From Lachnospiraceae bacterium (GTDB lineage: Bacteria > Bacillota > Clostridia > Lachnospirales > Lachnospiraceae), in assembly GCA_902363825.1 (NCBI GenBank), contig CABJBK010000016.1, positions 1 through 50,638 of the forward strand: DNA of 50,638 nt, written 5' to 3'. A program made the position numbers and the translations under genes. Positions within the stretch are counted from its first letter, which is position 1. Each line of letters starts with the position of its first letter. This document shows positions 33,507 to 42,414 of this stretch, piece after piece. Under the pieces are notes generated by a model, which was not told the DNA's origin, searched no databases, and worked only from the letters and a program-made list of their open reading frames with translations.

Positions 33507-35222
33507 ATGGAACAGAAAGATACAAACACCGAAGAAAAGAAGAAGATAAATTTTCTTCACTCTTTGCGGGGAACGATCAGCAATACCGTGTCGATCGCGG
33601 TTGTGCTTGATATTGTGATCGTCCTGCTTTTGGTCGTACCGGGATTCAGTGCGGCGATTTCAAACCAGGCAAAGAATAATATGCTTAATGTGGCGGAGGC
33701 GTACGCGAATGTCATGGACAACGCGCTTGCGCATGAGGACGGATCAGATACGTTATATGAAGAGCTTCTTGGAAATGTGACGCTTGAGGGTGTCGGATCC
33801 GCGTATATCTATATGACGGATGAAGACGGCAACATCTTATATCATCCGCAGGCGGACAAGATCGGAACACAGGCGACGAGCAGTGTGATCCAGGAGGTAG
33901 TGTCCGAACTGGGATCCGGAAATGTCCCGGCAAATGATGTCAAGGAATATGAATACAATGGAAGCAAGAAATATGCGGCCTATGCGGTGATGGACAATCA
34001 CTCGATCATTGCGATGACAGCAGAAGAAGATGAGATCCTTTCCACTTCACGGTCACTCAGCACAAGAGCCATTATTGTGGCAGTGGTATTGGTATGTATT
34101 TCCATGATCTGTGCGTACAGCGTTGCACTTAGAATTGCAAAACCGCTGGAGCGTATGGCGGGAATCCTTGTTGATACATCCAGATTCCACTTCCGTCCGA
34201 ACGGAAATATGGATAAATTATACCGCAGAAAAGATGAGATCGGCGCAATCAGCCGGGCGACCCATGTCATGCGTAGGAACCTGCGCGGCATCGTTGGCGA
34301 TATTGATGAGGCATGCGAACAGCTGCAGCAGAACACAGATCAGTTAAAGGAAAGCAGCAACGAGATCAATACGGTCTGCACCGATAACTCTGCGACAACC
34401 GAAGAATTGGCGGCAAGTATGGAAGAGACATCCGCGACAACCGACAGCATCAATGAGCAGATCGACAGAATGAAGAACGAGGCAATGGCGATCTCAGAGC
34501 TTTCACGGAGCGGAGCGGAAAATTCAAGAGAAGTTATGCAGCGTGCAAACCATATGCAGGAGACTACGCAGCAGGCGACCACCCGTACCGAGAAGATGTA
34601 CAATGAGGTAAAACAAAAGACGGATGAAGCGATCGAGGGCTCCAAAGCAGTGGACAAGATCAACGAGCTGACAGAGTCGATCCGCGCGATCTCCTCACAG
34701 ACCAGCTTGTTGGCGCTTAACGCAAGTATTGAAGCGGCAAGAGCGGGCGAGGCAGGAAAGGGATTTGCGGTAGTTGCGACAGAGATCGGAAACCTCGCAA
34801 ATCAGACGTCACAGACAGTCGAGGATATCGACGCGATCATCGGAGAGGTAAAATCAGCCGTGGACAGCATGACAGACAGCTTAAATGCTTCCACAGACTT
34901 TTTGGAAAATACCGTACTGAATGATTACAAGACTTTCCGTGAGATCGGAGAGCAGTATAAGGAAGATGCGGGAGTTTTCGAATCCGGAATGGGCAATGTG
35001 GAAAGCTCTGTAACGGAATTAAATTCACGGATCGAGACAGTCGCAACTGCGGTAGAAGGAATCGACTCGACGATCAATGAGGCGGCAAACGGCGTAAATG
35101 AAATGGCAGAGAAAGTTTCCGAAGTGGTATCTTACACAACGACAAACTATGATCTGGTCAACAACAATATGGAGTATGTCGATAAGCTTCACAAGATTGT
35201 AAAAATGTTTACATTGAAATAA
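33507..35222 (+). CDS. Methyl-accepting chemotaxis protein
   Basis: A 571-residue receptor. Transmembrane segment 1 is at ~29-50, a Cache-type extracellular sensor at ~51-185 ([22 protein letters not shown]), transmembrane segment 2 at ~187-209 and HAMP at ~210-262. A long coiled coil follows, whose hairpin tip is ~395-440 ([20 protein letters not shown] then [11 protein letters not shown]), where CheA and CheW dock. The ligand is unknown; Cache sensors commonly bind small organic acids or amino acids. It is monocistronic and ends at a strong terminator. Together with the next gene it supports a motile organism. Confidence 0.95.
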   Translation: MEQKDTNTEEKKKINFLHSLRGTISNTVSIAVVLDIVIVLLLVVPGFSAAISNQAKNNMLNVAEAYANVMDNALAHEDGSDTLYEELLGNVTLEGVGSAYIYMTDEDGNILYHPQADKIGTQATSSVIQEVVSELGSGNVPANDVKEYEYNGSKKYAAYAVMDNHSIIAMTAEEDEILSTSRSLSTRAIIVAVVLVCISMICAYSVALRIAKPLERMAGILVDTSRFHFRPNGNMDKLYRRKDEIGAISRATHVMRRNLRGIVGDIDEACEQLQQNTDQLKESSNEINTVCTDNSATTEELAASMEETSATTDSINEQIDRMKNEAMAISELSRSGAENSREVMQRANHMQETTQQATTRTEKMYNEVKQKTDEAIEGSKAVDKINELTESIRAISSQTSLLALNASIEAARAGEAGKGFAVVATEIGNLANQTSQTVEDIDAIIGEVKSAVDSMTDSLNASTDFLENTVLNDYKTFREIGEQYKEDAGVFESGMGNVESSVTELNSRIETVATAVEGIDSTINEAANGVNEMAEKVSEVVSYTTTNYDLVNNNMEYVDKLHKIVKMFTLK

Positions 35223-35231
35223 CAGACGGGC

Positions 35232-35273
35232 AAAAAGCAGGTACGTCCCAAAACGGGAAATACCTGCTTTTTT
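35232..35273. terminator. Bidirectional terminator between chemotaxis receptor and FliD-like gene
   Basis: Stem AAAAAGCAGGTA/TACCTGCTTTTT with an inner GTCCC-AAAA-CGGGA-type pairing, A-rich on the left and T-rich on the right, located between convergent genes. Confidence 0.9.
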
Positions 35274-35284
35274 AGTGGTAAAAA

Positions 35285-35938
35285 TTAAAGCACAAGATCT
35301 ACATTAGAACCGATGACCTTACCGGTCAGTTCCGCCATGGTCGTTGCCGTATCTGTGGAATCCGTGGAAGCGGAATCGGAAGCTGTATCGTTGGAACTGT
35401 TCGAAACACTGCCCGTTTGCGGAACGTGGTTCTTTTCATACCGAAAAGCGGAAGTGGCATATTTCTGCAGGGATGAACTGAGATCTCCACTGTCTGAAAA
35501 AATGCGTTTTAATTTGGTCAGTTTGGCGCTGCCAAGTTCATCGTCATCGATTTCAAGTTTTCCTTTGGTATTGATCGTGATCCCGATAGACTCTAGATCA
35601 GAAGAGTGCTCGGAGATCAGATCCTTGATATGGTTCTTCTGATTCTTGATGTAACCGTAATCCGAAGAAGAAGAAGAGTCCATAAAATTGTTGTAGGCAG
35701 TCACAAAAGCAGTGATGCTGTTGTAAATATCTCCACCGTTTGCCTCATCGCTGTCATCGTAGTCGAGATCAGACAGTGCCTCTGCTGCCTTTTTTAAAGC
35801 TTCGGAATCAGCGAGAACCAGCGTATGATTGGAGGATCTGCTGCGGTAACTGTCTGTGGAAGCCGCACTGCGGTTGGAAGAATAAAAATTCCTCAGGTAA
35901 TATGAGGAAGAATGATTGGCATTGATCGTTAAACTCAT
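35285..35938 (-). CDS. FliD (hook-associated protein 2) C-terminal-like orphan
   Basis: A 217-residue protein. Residues ~70-165 resemble the C-terminal part of flagellar cap protein FliD: ITAFVTAYNNFMD, then SIGITINTKGKLEIDDDEL, then LKRIFSD...LSSSLQKYA. The N-terminal ~45 residues and C-terminal ~45 residues are low-complexity and Ser/Thr/Asn-rich, and the N-terminal export and D0 segments of real FliD are missing. There is no Sec signal peptide. It has a candidate sigma-28 promoter and a strong gggaggg ribosome-binding site. A role at the flagellum, perhaps as an exported cap-like or accessory protein, is inference. Confidence 0.6.
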   Translation of the reverse strand: MSLTINANHSSSYYLRNFYSSNRSAASTDSYRSRSSNHTLVLADSEALKKAAEALSDLDYDDSDEANGGDIYNSITAFVTAYNNFMDSSSSSDYGYIKNQKNHIKDLISEHSSDLESIGITINTKGKLEIDDDELGSAKLTKLKRIFSDSGDLSSSLQKYATSAFRYEKNHVPQTGSVSNSSNDTASDSASTDSTDTATTMAELTGKVIGSNVDLVL

Positions 35939-35986
35939 AAAATTCCCTCCCTGGAATTTGTATTTGAATATATACTTCTGATATTT

Positions 35987-36013
35987 ATTTCGGCAGAAAC
36001 AGAAAATAAATTA
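35987..36013 (-). promoter_or_regulatory. Candidate sigma-28 (flagellar) promoter for the FliD-like gene
   Basis: On the minus strand TAAT (36013-36010) is followed after exactly 15 bases by GCCGAAAT (35994-35987), close to the B. subtilis sigma-D consensus TAAA-N15-GCCGATAT. The transcript would start about 40 bases before the start codon. Confidence 0.55.
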
Positions 36014-36095
36014 GTAAGAAATTGGAAACGTCTGGAAAAATAAAATTAAAAATGTGATATTTTTATGAAATCTTGTGAATTTTCGGCTGAAAAAC

Positions 36096-36125
36096 TTGAT
36101 TTGAAGTGGGGAAGCGTAATATAAT
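36096..36125 (+). promoter_or_regulatory. Promoter of the lipoprotein-DUF3810-greA operon
   Basis: TTGATT (36096-36101) and TATAAT (36120-36125) with an 18-base spacer; the leader is about 75 bases. Confidence 0.65.
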
Positions 36126-36206
36126 AAAAAACGTGTGAAAAGTTTTTATAAATTGGTAATAGAATTGTAATAAAAATGAAATGCAAATAAGAAAGGTTGA
36201 GATAGA

Positions 36207-37487
36207 ATGAAAAAAAGACTGGTAGCAGTAATGTTGATAGCAGGGATGATGACAGGACTGGTAGGCGGATGTGGCGCGAAAGGCGCGGATCAGACCGAAG
36301 GAACAGAGACGGCGGCAGAGGGCGCGACCGAAGAAGCGGCAAAGACGCTTCCTTCCCATCAGATCGGAGAAACATTCACGGAAAACATTAACGGGGCAGA
36401 TGTCTCATTCATCATGATGGATCTTGACCGCGCGGGCGTTGAAATGCCGGTGCCGTCTTCGCTGATCGACCCGACCAGATATCGTGGAGGCGTGGCGACA
36501 GAGGATGACTGGAACAATTATATCATCTGTGAGCCGGAAGATTCGGAGTACCAGTATTATGACGCGTCCGGATATTTCTTCTATGTTGCGGGTTACGCAG
36601 TAGGCGAAAAAGGATGTGTATATACCAATGAAGATGGAACCAGCAATATCACGGATTCCGTTACATTAAGTGATGCGCAGTTGAAGTGGGGCGGCAACAA
36701 TGACGCGTTCAGTCTGACGACAGAGCCGGTTATCACAGACCGGGACAACGGAACCTTATCCGTAAGCTTTGACACGCCGTTAAATAAGACCGCGACGATC
36801 AATGGTGTTGCGGAACAGCATACCTGGCAGGGAGAATACTATGCACTGTTAAACGGAAAACAGGAATTAAACCTGATCTTCGGAAATGCCACACTGGATG
36901 CGGCGACCGTAAAGGCGATCGGAGATTACATGGTAGACAATATGCGTTTCAAGGAAAAGACAGCAATGGCTGCCGGAAACGAAGAGTATAAAACAGATCT
37001 TACCGCAATGCATGCCAATGGAACCGATGTCACCCTGTCTTATGTGGATGTGGATGGCATGACCTTTTTAAATGACAATCTGTATTTTACCTTTGATTAC
37101 GGAAATAACCTGATGCAGGCGGATAACCAGAGCCTGTACCGGAATGACCGTGCGTTTATCTATGCAAAGACAGGACTTTCCGGAATCAGTAAGGAAGCGC
37201 TTGCAACGATCACGGATATGGACAGCTGTTCAAGCATCCTTGGACAGATGGGACTTTACAATTATACGGGTGATAACTTTGCGATGACGACCAAGGGAGA
37301 TTACACATACCTGACATTTGAAGGTGTGTTCTCGGTGGACGGTATCGATTATCAGACCAGATTTAATATTATGACCAATTCGGTTTCTACTTATGTATTT
37401 GTCATTGGATGTAAGCCGGATGGCGGGGATCTGGCAGAACTGCGCAATACGATCGCGGACAGCTGCTGCATCAAGAACCCGCAGTAA
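36207..37487 (+). CDS. Lipoprotein of unknown function
   Basis: A 426-residue secreted lipoprotein: signal peptide with lipobox VGGC and lipidated Cys22, an acidic Glu/Thr/Ala-rich linker to ~residue 45, then ~380 residues of mixed beta-rich sequence. I recognise no domain. Two segments (around 130-250 and 260-420) have a similar strand pattern ending in a hydrophobic Phe/Tyr-rich stretch and could be a tandem repeat of one domain; this is only an impression. It is followed after 18 bases by the DUF3810 gene, so the two may act together at the cell surface. Confidence 0.75.
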   Translation: MKKRLVAVMLIAGMMTGLVGGCGAKGADQTEGTETAAEGATEEAAKTLPSHQIGETFTENINGADVSFIMMDLDRAGVEMPVPSSLIDPTRYRGGVATEDDWNNYIICEPEDSEYQYYDASGYFFYVAGYAVGEKGCVYTNEDGTSNITDSVTLSDAQLKWGGNNDAFSLTTEPVITDRDNGTLSVSFDTPLNKTATINGVAEQHTWQGEYYALLNGKQELNLIFGNATLDAATVKAIGDYMVDNMRFKEKTAMAAGNEEYKTDLTAMHANGTDVTLSYVDVDGMTFLNDNLYFTFDYGNNLMQADNQSLYRNDRAFIYAKTGLSGISKEALATITDMDSCSSILGQMGLYNYTGDNFAMTTKGDYTYLTFEGVFSVDGIDYQTRFNIMTNSVSTYVFVIGCKPDGGDLAELRNTIADSCCIKNPQ

Positions 37488-37505
37488 TAAGCACAGGAAA
37501 GAAAC

Positions 37506-38627
37506 ATGAAAAGAAAAAACAAGGTTTTAGCCGCGCTCTTTTGCGCGGCGGTACTGATCAATGTGGTATCGTGGTTCTGCAAACCGGCGGTGTCATGGTA
37601 TCGGCGGTATATCTTTCCGTTGTGGACGAATACGCTTGCCAGAGTGATGTCGGTATTTCCCTTCTCAGTAGGGGAAATACTGATTTACTGTGGCATTTTT
37701 GTTATTTTATTTGCATTGGTGCTGCCTGTGACAGCATTGGTGTTTCGTTCTGAAAAGATGAAAAAATTCCGCAGAGGTTACTTTCACTTTGTGGTATGGG
37801 TCATTGCCTGGGTAGTGCTTACAGAGACACTCAACTGTTTTGCCCTGTATCATGCACCGACCGTGGAGGAGGAGTATTACGATAACCGGACTTACGGAAA
37901 AGAAGAGCTGCTTTTGGTTTATCAGGAACTTGTCACAAGGGCAAATGAGCTGTCCGGCATGATGCAGCGTGATGCAGACGGAAATGTGGTTTACGGGGGC
38001 GATATGTATGCGGCGTGCAAAACCGCAATGCAGAATCTGGGGACGGAATATCCGTATCTTTCCGGTTATTATCCGAACCCGAAAAAGATCGCGTCGTCTG
38101 ATTTTATGAGCCAGCAGTATCTCTGCGGCATCTATTTCCCGTTTACGTTAGAGGCAAATTATAACGGGACAATGTATCTTATGAATGACGCGGCGACGAT
38201 CTGTCATGAATTTTCGCATTTAAAGGGCGTGATTTTAGAAGATGAGGCGAATTATTTCGGATTTCTTGCATGCATACAGTCCGAGGATCCGTTCTTACAG
38301 TACAGCGGGTATTTAAGCGTATTAAATTATGTGGCAGGGGAAGTAAAGAAGGTCGCCTCGGAGGAAGAACGGGCTGCGCTGCCTGCAGTCAATGAGTGGG
38401 TATTAAAGGATATTGTGTTCCTGACAGATGAGGCGTGGGAACGCGTGGAGAAAAAAGCGGTCGTGTCCACAGAGACTGCGAACCAGGCTACAGATAAGTT
38501 TTTACAGAGCAACCTGAAAGCAAACGGGGTGTCCGACGGTATGGTGAGTTACAGCCGCGTGGTGCGCCTGTTATTGGATTATTACAATGGAAAATTATGG
38601 GAAAGCGGGGAATCAGGAAATGAATAA
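37506..38627 (+). CDS. DUF3810 membrane protein with HEXXH zinc-protease motif
   Basis: A 373-residue protein with three hydrophobic segments in the first ~120 residues and a large domain after them. His234-Glu-Phe-Ser-His238 fits HEXXH, and the downstream acidic residues in GVILEDEANYF could supply a third zinc ligand, so a metallopeptidase-like site is present. DUF3810 proteins are widespread in Firmicutes and Bacteroidetes without a defined substrate. The gene overlaps greA by 8 bases. The operon pairing of a lipoprotein, a membrane metalloprotease-like protein and GreA is not one I know. Confidence 0.82.
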   Translation: MKRKNKVLAALFCAAVLINVVSWFCKPAVSWYRRYIFPLWTNTLARVMSVFPFSVGEILIYCGIFVILFALVLPVTALVFRSEKMKKFRRGYFHFVVWVIAWVVLTETLNCFALYHAPTVEEEYYDNRTYGKEELLLVYQELVTRANELSGMMQRDADGNVVYGGDMYAACKTAMQNLGTEYPYLSGYYPNPKKIASSDFMSQQYLCGIYFPFTLEANYNGTMYLMNDAATICHEFSHLKGVILEDEANYFGFLACIQSEDPFLQYSGYLSVLNYVAGEVKKVASEEERAALPAVNEWVLKDIVFLTDEAWERVEKKAVVSTETANQATDKFLQSNLKANGVSDGMVSYSRVVRLLLDYYNGKLWESGESGNE

Positions 38628-39123
38628 TCAGCTGACAGAAAAAGATATCAAAAAAATGGAAGAGGAGATCGAATACCGCAAGCTGGTCGTGCGCAAGGAA
38701 GCGATCGAGGCAGTCAAAGAGGCGAGAGCGCAGGGAGATCTGAGCGAGAACTTTGAGTACTATGCGGCAAAAAAAGATAAAAACAAAAATGAGAGCCGCA
38801 TCCGTTATCTGGAACGGATGATAAAGACCGCGCAGATCGTATCAGATGATTCCGGTGAGGATGAAGTCGGCGTCAATAATATTGTGGAAATCTATTTTGA
38901 AGAGGATGATGAGGTGGAAAAGTTCAAGCTGACCACTACGGTGCGTGGAAATTCCCTGGAGGGACGTATCAGCATTGAATCACCGATCGGAAAAGCGATT
39001 CTCGGACATAAGGTAGGAGACCGCGTTTTTGTAAAGGTAAATGACAGCTATGGCTATTATGTGAAGATACAGTCGGTTGATAAAAACAGCGATGACGACA
39101 GTGATAAACTGAGAAGCTTTTAA
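38620..39123 (+). CDS. greA: Transcription elongation factor GreA/GreB family
   Basis: A 167-residue factor that rescues backtracked RNA polymerase by stimulating transcript cleavage. The N-terminal coiled coil carries the acidic tip region ARAQGDLSENFEYYAAKKDK, and the C-terminal FKBP-like domain ends with the strands SPIGKAILGHKVGDRVFV. A longer frame from 38587 is rejected: the coiled coil begins at the ATG at 38620, preceded by ggggaa and agga. It starts inside the DUF3810 gene. Confidence 0.9.
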   Translation: MNNQLTEKDIKKMEEEIEYRKLVVRKEAIEAVKEARAQGDLSENFEYYAAKKDKNKNESRIRYLERMIKTAQIVSDDSGEDEVGVNNIVEIYFEEDDEVEKFKLTTTVRGNSLEGRISIESPIGKAILGHKVGDRVFVKVNDSYGYYVKIQSVDKNSDDDSDKLRSF

Positions 39124-39157
39124 AAGACAAAAAAATTGATTTTTTGAAAAATTATTG

Positions 39158-39186
39158 TTGACATATGGTGAATCTTATAGTATATT
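39158..39186 (+). promoter_or_regulatory. Promoter of tRNA-Thr
   Basis: TTGACA (39158-39163) and TATATT (39181-39186) with 17 bases between, 22 bases before the tRNA. Confidence 0.85.
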
Positions 39187-39208
39187 AAACGAGTTGAGTT
39201 TTTCAGTT

Positions 39209-39281
39209 GCTGCCTTGGCTCAGCTGGTAGAGCGTCGCCTTGGTAAGGCGGAGGTCGGCGGTTCAAGTCCGCTAGGCAGCT
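39209..39281 (+). tRNA. tRNA-Thr (anticodon GGT)
   Basis: The 73-base cloverleaf has acceptor GCTGCCT/AGGCAGC, anticodon stem TCGCC/GGCGG around loop TTGGTAA and T arm GGCGG/CCGCT. Discriminator T; no encoded CCA. Confidence 0.96.
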
Positions 39282-39290
39282 TACGAATAG

Positions 39291-39326
39291 GACCGCGAAG
39301 ATTGCAGATACAGTCTTCGCGGTTTT
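39291..39326 (+). terminator. Terminator after tRNA-Thr
   Basis: Stem ACCGCGAAGA/TCTTCGCGGT followed by TTTT, starting 10 bases after the tRNA. Confidence 0.9.
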
Positions 39327-39341
39327 TGTAATAGCAACGAG

Positions 39342-39385
39342 AAAAGGAAAGCCGGGGAATCGATCGATTCTCCGGCTTTCCTTTT
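39342..39385. terminator. Terminator of the lytic transglycosylase gene (minus strand)
   Basis: A near-perfect hairpin: AAAAGGAAAGCCGG and CCGGCTTTCCTTTTT arms around a GAATCGATCGATTC core that is itself palindromic. It lies 14 bases beyond the transglycosylase stop codon and has T- and A-runs for either direction. Confidence 0.88.
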
Positions 39386-39398
39386 TGAAACATTCCTT

Positions 39399-40214
39399 TT
39401 ATATTTCTTCGCTGCGTGAAAACAGATTTTCCATGGCAGCGCGTGACTGCATATTCTGATAGGCAGTGTAGCTGTCGTTGGAATCATCTTTTTTATCCTG
39501 CTCGGAAGCTGCGAGATTCGCAGTCGTGTCCAGGAAATTGTTCAAAAAGATATCGATGAACTTTAAGTAGTCATTATAGGAAAACAACTCGTCAAGCGCG
39601 TCGGAAGCATCCGGGGTCTCACGGCTGGCGGTGAGTGTAAAAGAGGATTCCGCCTCATCGGTCGGAAGCTCTTCATCGATATTTTCGGATGCGACAGAGA
39701 CCGTCTGATCCGGGAGCGTGACACCGTTTTCCATATAGGAAGTAACTTTTACCACATAATCCTGTGTTTCCTTAAAAGGAGGAACACCGCCGTATTTTGC
39801 GACATTATTGCTGCCGGCATTGTAGGCAGCAAGCGCAAGCGTGGTATTGCCATCGTATTTTGAGAGCAGCTCGCTCAAATATTTCGCGCCGCCCATGATA
39901 TTCTGCTTTGAATCGTAGGCATCCGTCACGCCAAGTCCTGCGGCAGTGGCAGGCATAAGCTGCATGATCCCTTGCGCGCCACAGCGTGAGGTCGCTTTTG
40001 GGTTGAAGTTGGATTCCTGTTTTCCCACCGCTTTTAAGAGCGAGAGCGGAACCTGGTAGGTATCGGAAGCTTCCTTGAAGATGGATTCCAGTGTGGTTTC
40101 GCTGTTCTGCGCGTTAAAAACGGAAGAAAAGGAACCGTCATTGGATTGCTCCGTGCTGTTTGGCAGTTTTAGCTCCGTGCGGTTTGATGTTTTGGGGATG
40201 AAATTTATCTGCAT
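39399..40214 (-). CDS. Lytic murein transglycosylase (SLT domain) without signal peptide
   Basis: A 271-residue protein. Residues ~45-165 are a goose-lysozyme-like SLT domain: KQESNFNPKATS with catalytic Glu67, GAQGIMQLMPATA and ALAAYNAGSNNVAKYGG. It would cleave peptidoglycan glycan strands. Residues 1-40 are polar and Asn/Ser-rich with no hydrophobic signal peptide or lipobox, and the C-terminal ~100 residues are acidic and unstructured-looking. Enzymes of this kind without a Sec signal are often exported by the flagellar apparatus, so a flagellar role is possible but unproven. The start at 40214 follows aaggag by 8 bases; longer frames lack a site. Confidence 0.85.
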   Translation of the reverse strand: MQINFIPKTSNRTELKLPNSTEQSNDGSFSSVFNAQNSETTLESIFKEASDTYQVPLSLLKAVGKQESNFNPKATSRCGAQGIMQLMPATAAGLGVTDAYDSKQNIMGGAKYLSELLSKYDGNTTLALAAYNAGSNNVAKYGGVPPFKETQDYVVKVTSYMENGVTLPDQTVSVASENIDEELPTDEAESSFTLTASRETPDASDALDELFSYNDYLKFIDIFLNNFLDTTANLAASEQDKKDDSNDSYTAYQNMQSRAAMENLFSRSEEI

Positions 40215-40333
40215 AACATGTCTCCTTTGTGGTGCCGTGTTTTCGTTGTCGATAAAATCTATCACAGTTATTGCTATTTTAGCATAAATCGGGTATTTTG
40301 GAAATAGACAAAAAGAAAAACGTCGGAAAAACC

Positions 40334-40362
40334 TTGACAAGACATGGAAAAGACCATATAGT
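40334..40362 (+). promoter_or_regulatory. Promoter of the TrmB/decarboxylase operon
   Basis: TTGACA (40334-40339) and TATAGT (40357-40362) with 17 bases between. Confidence 0.75.
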
Positions 40363-40398
40363 ATTCCTGTAAAGTACCACTATAAAAAGGAGCAGGAA

Positions 40399-41115
40399 AT
40401 GGATGCGAATCAACTGACAGAAAAGCTGATGGAGTTCGGGCTGACCAGACAGGAAGCGACGGTATATCTGGCACTGGTCGTATCCGGGACACAGACAGGA
40501 TATGAAGTGGCAAAGCAGACGGGAATTTCCAGATCCAATGCCTACAATGCACTGGCAGGGCTGGTGGATAAAGGCGCGGCATATCCGGAAGAAGGCGCTG
40601 CGACCCGCTATACAGCGGTGGAGGTTTCGGAGTTCTGCGAAAACAAGATCCGGGCGCTCACGCGGGTGAAAGAGGAACTGACGCTTTACATGCCAAAGGA
40701 AAAGGCGGAAGCGGAAGGATATCTTACGGTTGCCGGGGATGACAGGATCACGGATAAGATCGTAAGCATGCTTTCCCGGGCAGAGCAGAGGGTATACCTG
40801 AAAGCCGAGCATGCGGTCATCAGATCGTTTTTGCCACAGTTGGAAGAAATGTGCCGGACAGGGATCAAGGTCGTCATCCTCACGGATGACAGGACGGAGA
40901 TGCCGGAGCACGCGCGTGTCTATGAGACGCAGGTGAAAGATTATCAGGTTGGTGTGATCACGGATTCCACACATGTGCTGACCGGAGAGGTCGGGCTGGG
41001 AGACGGCAGCAGCTGCCTGTATACCGGACAGACAAATTTTGTTCAGATTTTTAAAGATTCATTAAAAAATGAAATAAAACTGATTGAATGGACGAAAGGA
41101 GAAAATAAGAAGTGA
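40399..41115 (+). CDS. TrmB-family transcriptional regulator
   Basis: A 238-residue regulator. Residues ~1-75 are a winged helix (FGLTRQEATVYLALV, TGISRSNAYNALAGLVDKG) and ~115-235 the TrmB C-terminal sensor domain (ITDKIVSMLSRAEQRVYLKAE, FVQIFKDSLKNEIKLIEW). Archaeal TrmB proteins sense sugars; the bacterial effectors vary. It overlaps the start codon of the decarboxylase gene (GTGA), so the regulator and enzyme are translated together, suggesting it responds to a metabolite linked to lysine or polyamine synthesis. Autoregulation is likely. Confidence 0.85.
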   Translation: MDANQLTEKLMEFGLTRQEATVYLALVVSGTQTGYEVAKQTGISRSNAYNALAGLVDKGAAYPEEGAATRYTAVEVSEFCENKIRALTRVKEELTLYMPKEKAEAEGYLTVAGDDRITDKIVSMLSRAEQRVYLKAEHAVIRSFLPQLEEMCRTGIKVVILTDDRTEMPEHARVYETQVKDYQVGVITDSTHVLTGEVGLGDGSSCLYTGQTNFVQIFKDSLKNEIKLIEWTKGENKK

Positions 41116-42395
41116 AAAAACAGCCATTTGTAACAAAGGAAAAATTAGATGAGATCATAAAAGAATATCCGACCCCGTTTCATCTCTATGATGAAAAAGG
41201 GATCCGCGCCAACGCGCAGGCGGTAAAGGAAGCATTTTCCTGGAACCCGGGATTCCGTGAATATTTCGCGGTAAAGGCAACACCAAATCCGTTTATCTTA
41301 AACATTTTAAAAGAGTACGGATGCGGATGCGACTGTGCGTCCCTCACAGAGCTTATGCTCGCGGACGCACTGCATTTTAAAGGCGAGGAGATCATGTTTT
41401 CCTCCAATGACACACCGGCAGAGGAATTTGTATTTGCAGACAAGATCGGAGCGACCATCAATCTGGATGACTTTTCCCATATTGAGTTCCTCGAAAAAGC
41501 GATCGGACATATTCCGGAGACGATCAGCTGCCGTTTCAATCCGGGTGGAGTTTATGAGATCAGCAATGGCATCATGGACAATCCGGGTGACGCGAAATAC
41601 GGATTTACCAAAGATCAGATCATCGATGGCTACCGTATTTTAAAAGAAAAAGGAGCAAAGCGTTTTGGTATCCACGCATTCCTCGTAAGCAACACGGTTA
41701 CAAATGATTATTATCCGGCACTGGCGCGCACACTGTTTGAACTGGTGCTTGAGATCCGTGAGAAAACAGGCTGCTCGATCAGCTTTATCAATCTTTCCGG
41801 CGGAGTCGGTGTTGCCTACAAACCGGATCAGACACCGAATGATATCCGTGTGATCGGAGAGGGCGTAAGAAAAGTATACGAGGAGATCCTGGTTCCGGCC
41901 GGAATGGGAGATGTTGCAATCTACACAGAGATGGGACGCTTTATGCTTGCGCCGTACGGATGCCTGGTAACAAAGGCAATCCATGAAAAGAACACCTACA
42001 AAGATTATATCGGTGTGGACGCCTGCGCGGTAGATCTGATGCGTCCGGCGATCTATGGAGCATACCATCACATTACCGTTATGGGAAAAGAAGAGGAGCC
42101 GTGCGATCACAAATATGATGTGACAGGATCCCTATGTGAAAACTGTGACAAATTCGCGGTAGACCGTATGCTGCCGAAGGTAGACATCGGAGACCTTCTG
42201 GTGATCCATGACGCGGGTGCGCATGGCTATTCCATGGGATACAATTACAATGGAAAATTAAAACATGCGGAGATCCTTTTAAAGGAAGATGGCTCCACAC
42301 AGCTGATCCGCCGTGCGGAGACACCGGAAGATTACTTTAAGACGTTTGACTGCTTTGATATCTTAAAGGATATGAAAGATCCGGCAGACATGTAA
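41112..42395 (+). CDS. lysA: Diaminopimelate decarboxylase-like PLP enzyme
   Basis: A 427-residue fold-type III decarboxylase. Lys55 in YFAVKATPNP is the PLP lysine; the glycine-rich phosphate loop is NLSGGVGVAY; the substrate Cys is in GSLCENCDKFAVDR, and GAHGYSMGYNYNG is the C-terminal aromatic motif. LysA converts meso-diaminopimelate to lysine. Arginine/ornithine or carboxynorspermidine decarboxylases share the fold and are not excluded, since this protein is somewhat divergent. It starts at GTG 9 bases after AAAGGAG and overlaps the TrmB stop codon. Confidence 0.8.
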   Translation: MKKQPFVTKEKLDEIIKEYPTPFHLYDEKGIRANAQAVKEAFSWNPGFREYFAVKATPNPFILNILKEYGCGCDCASLTELMLADALHFKGEEIMFSSNDTPAEEFVFADKIGATINLDDFSHIEFLEKAIGHIPETISCRFNPGGVYEISNGIMDNPGDAKYGFTKDQIIDGYRILKEKGAKRFGIHAFLVSNTVTNDYYPALARTLFELVLEIREKTGCSISFINLSGGVGVAYKPDQTPNDIRVIGEGVRKVYEEILVPAGMGDVAIYTEMGRFMLAPYGCLVTKAIHEKNTYKDYIGVDACAVDLMRPAIYGAYHHITVMGKEEEPCDHKYDVTGSLCENCDKFAVDRMLPKVDIGDLLVIHDAGAHGYSMGYNYNGKLKHAEILLKEDGSTQLIRRAETPEDYFKTFDCFDILKDMKDPADM

Positions 42396-42414
42396 AGACC
42401 CGGTTACTGAAAAG

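Noticed and set aside
39342..39385. CRISPR or mobile-element-like repeat
   Set aside because: It is a single hairpin at a gene end with A and T runs, explained as a terminator; no repeat array, transposase or attachment site was found in the window.
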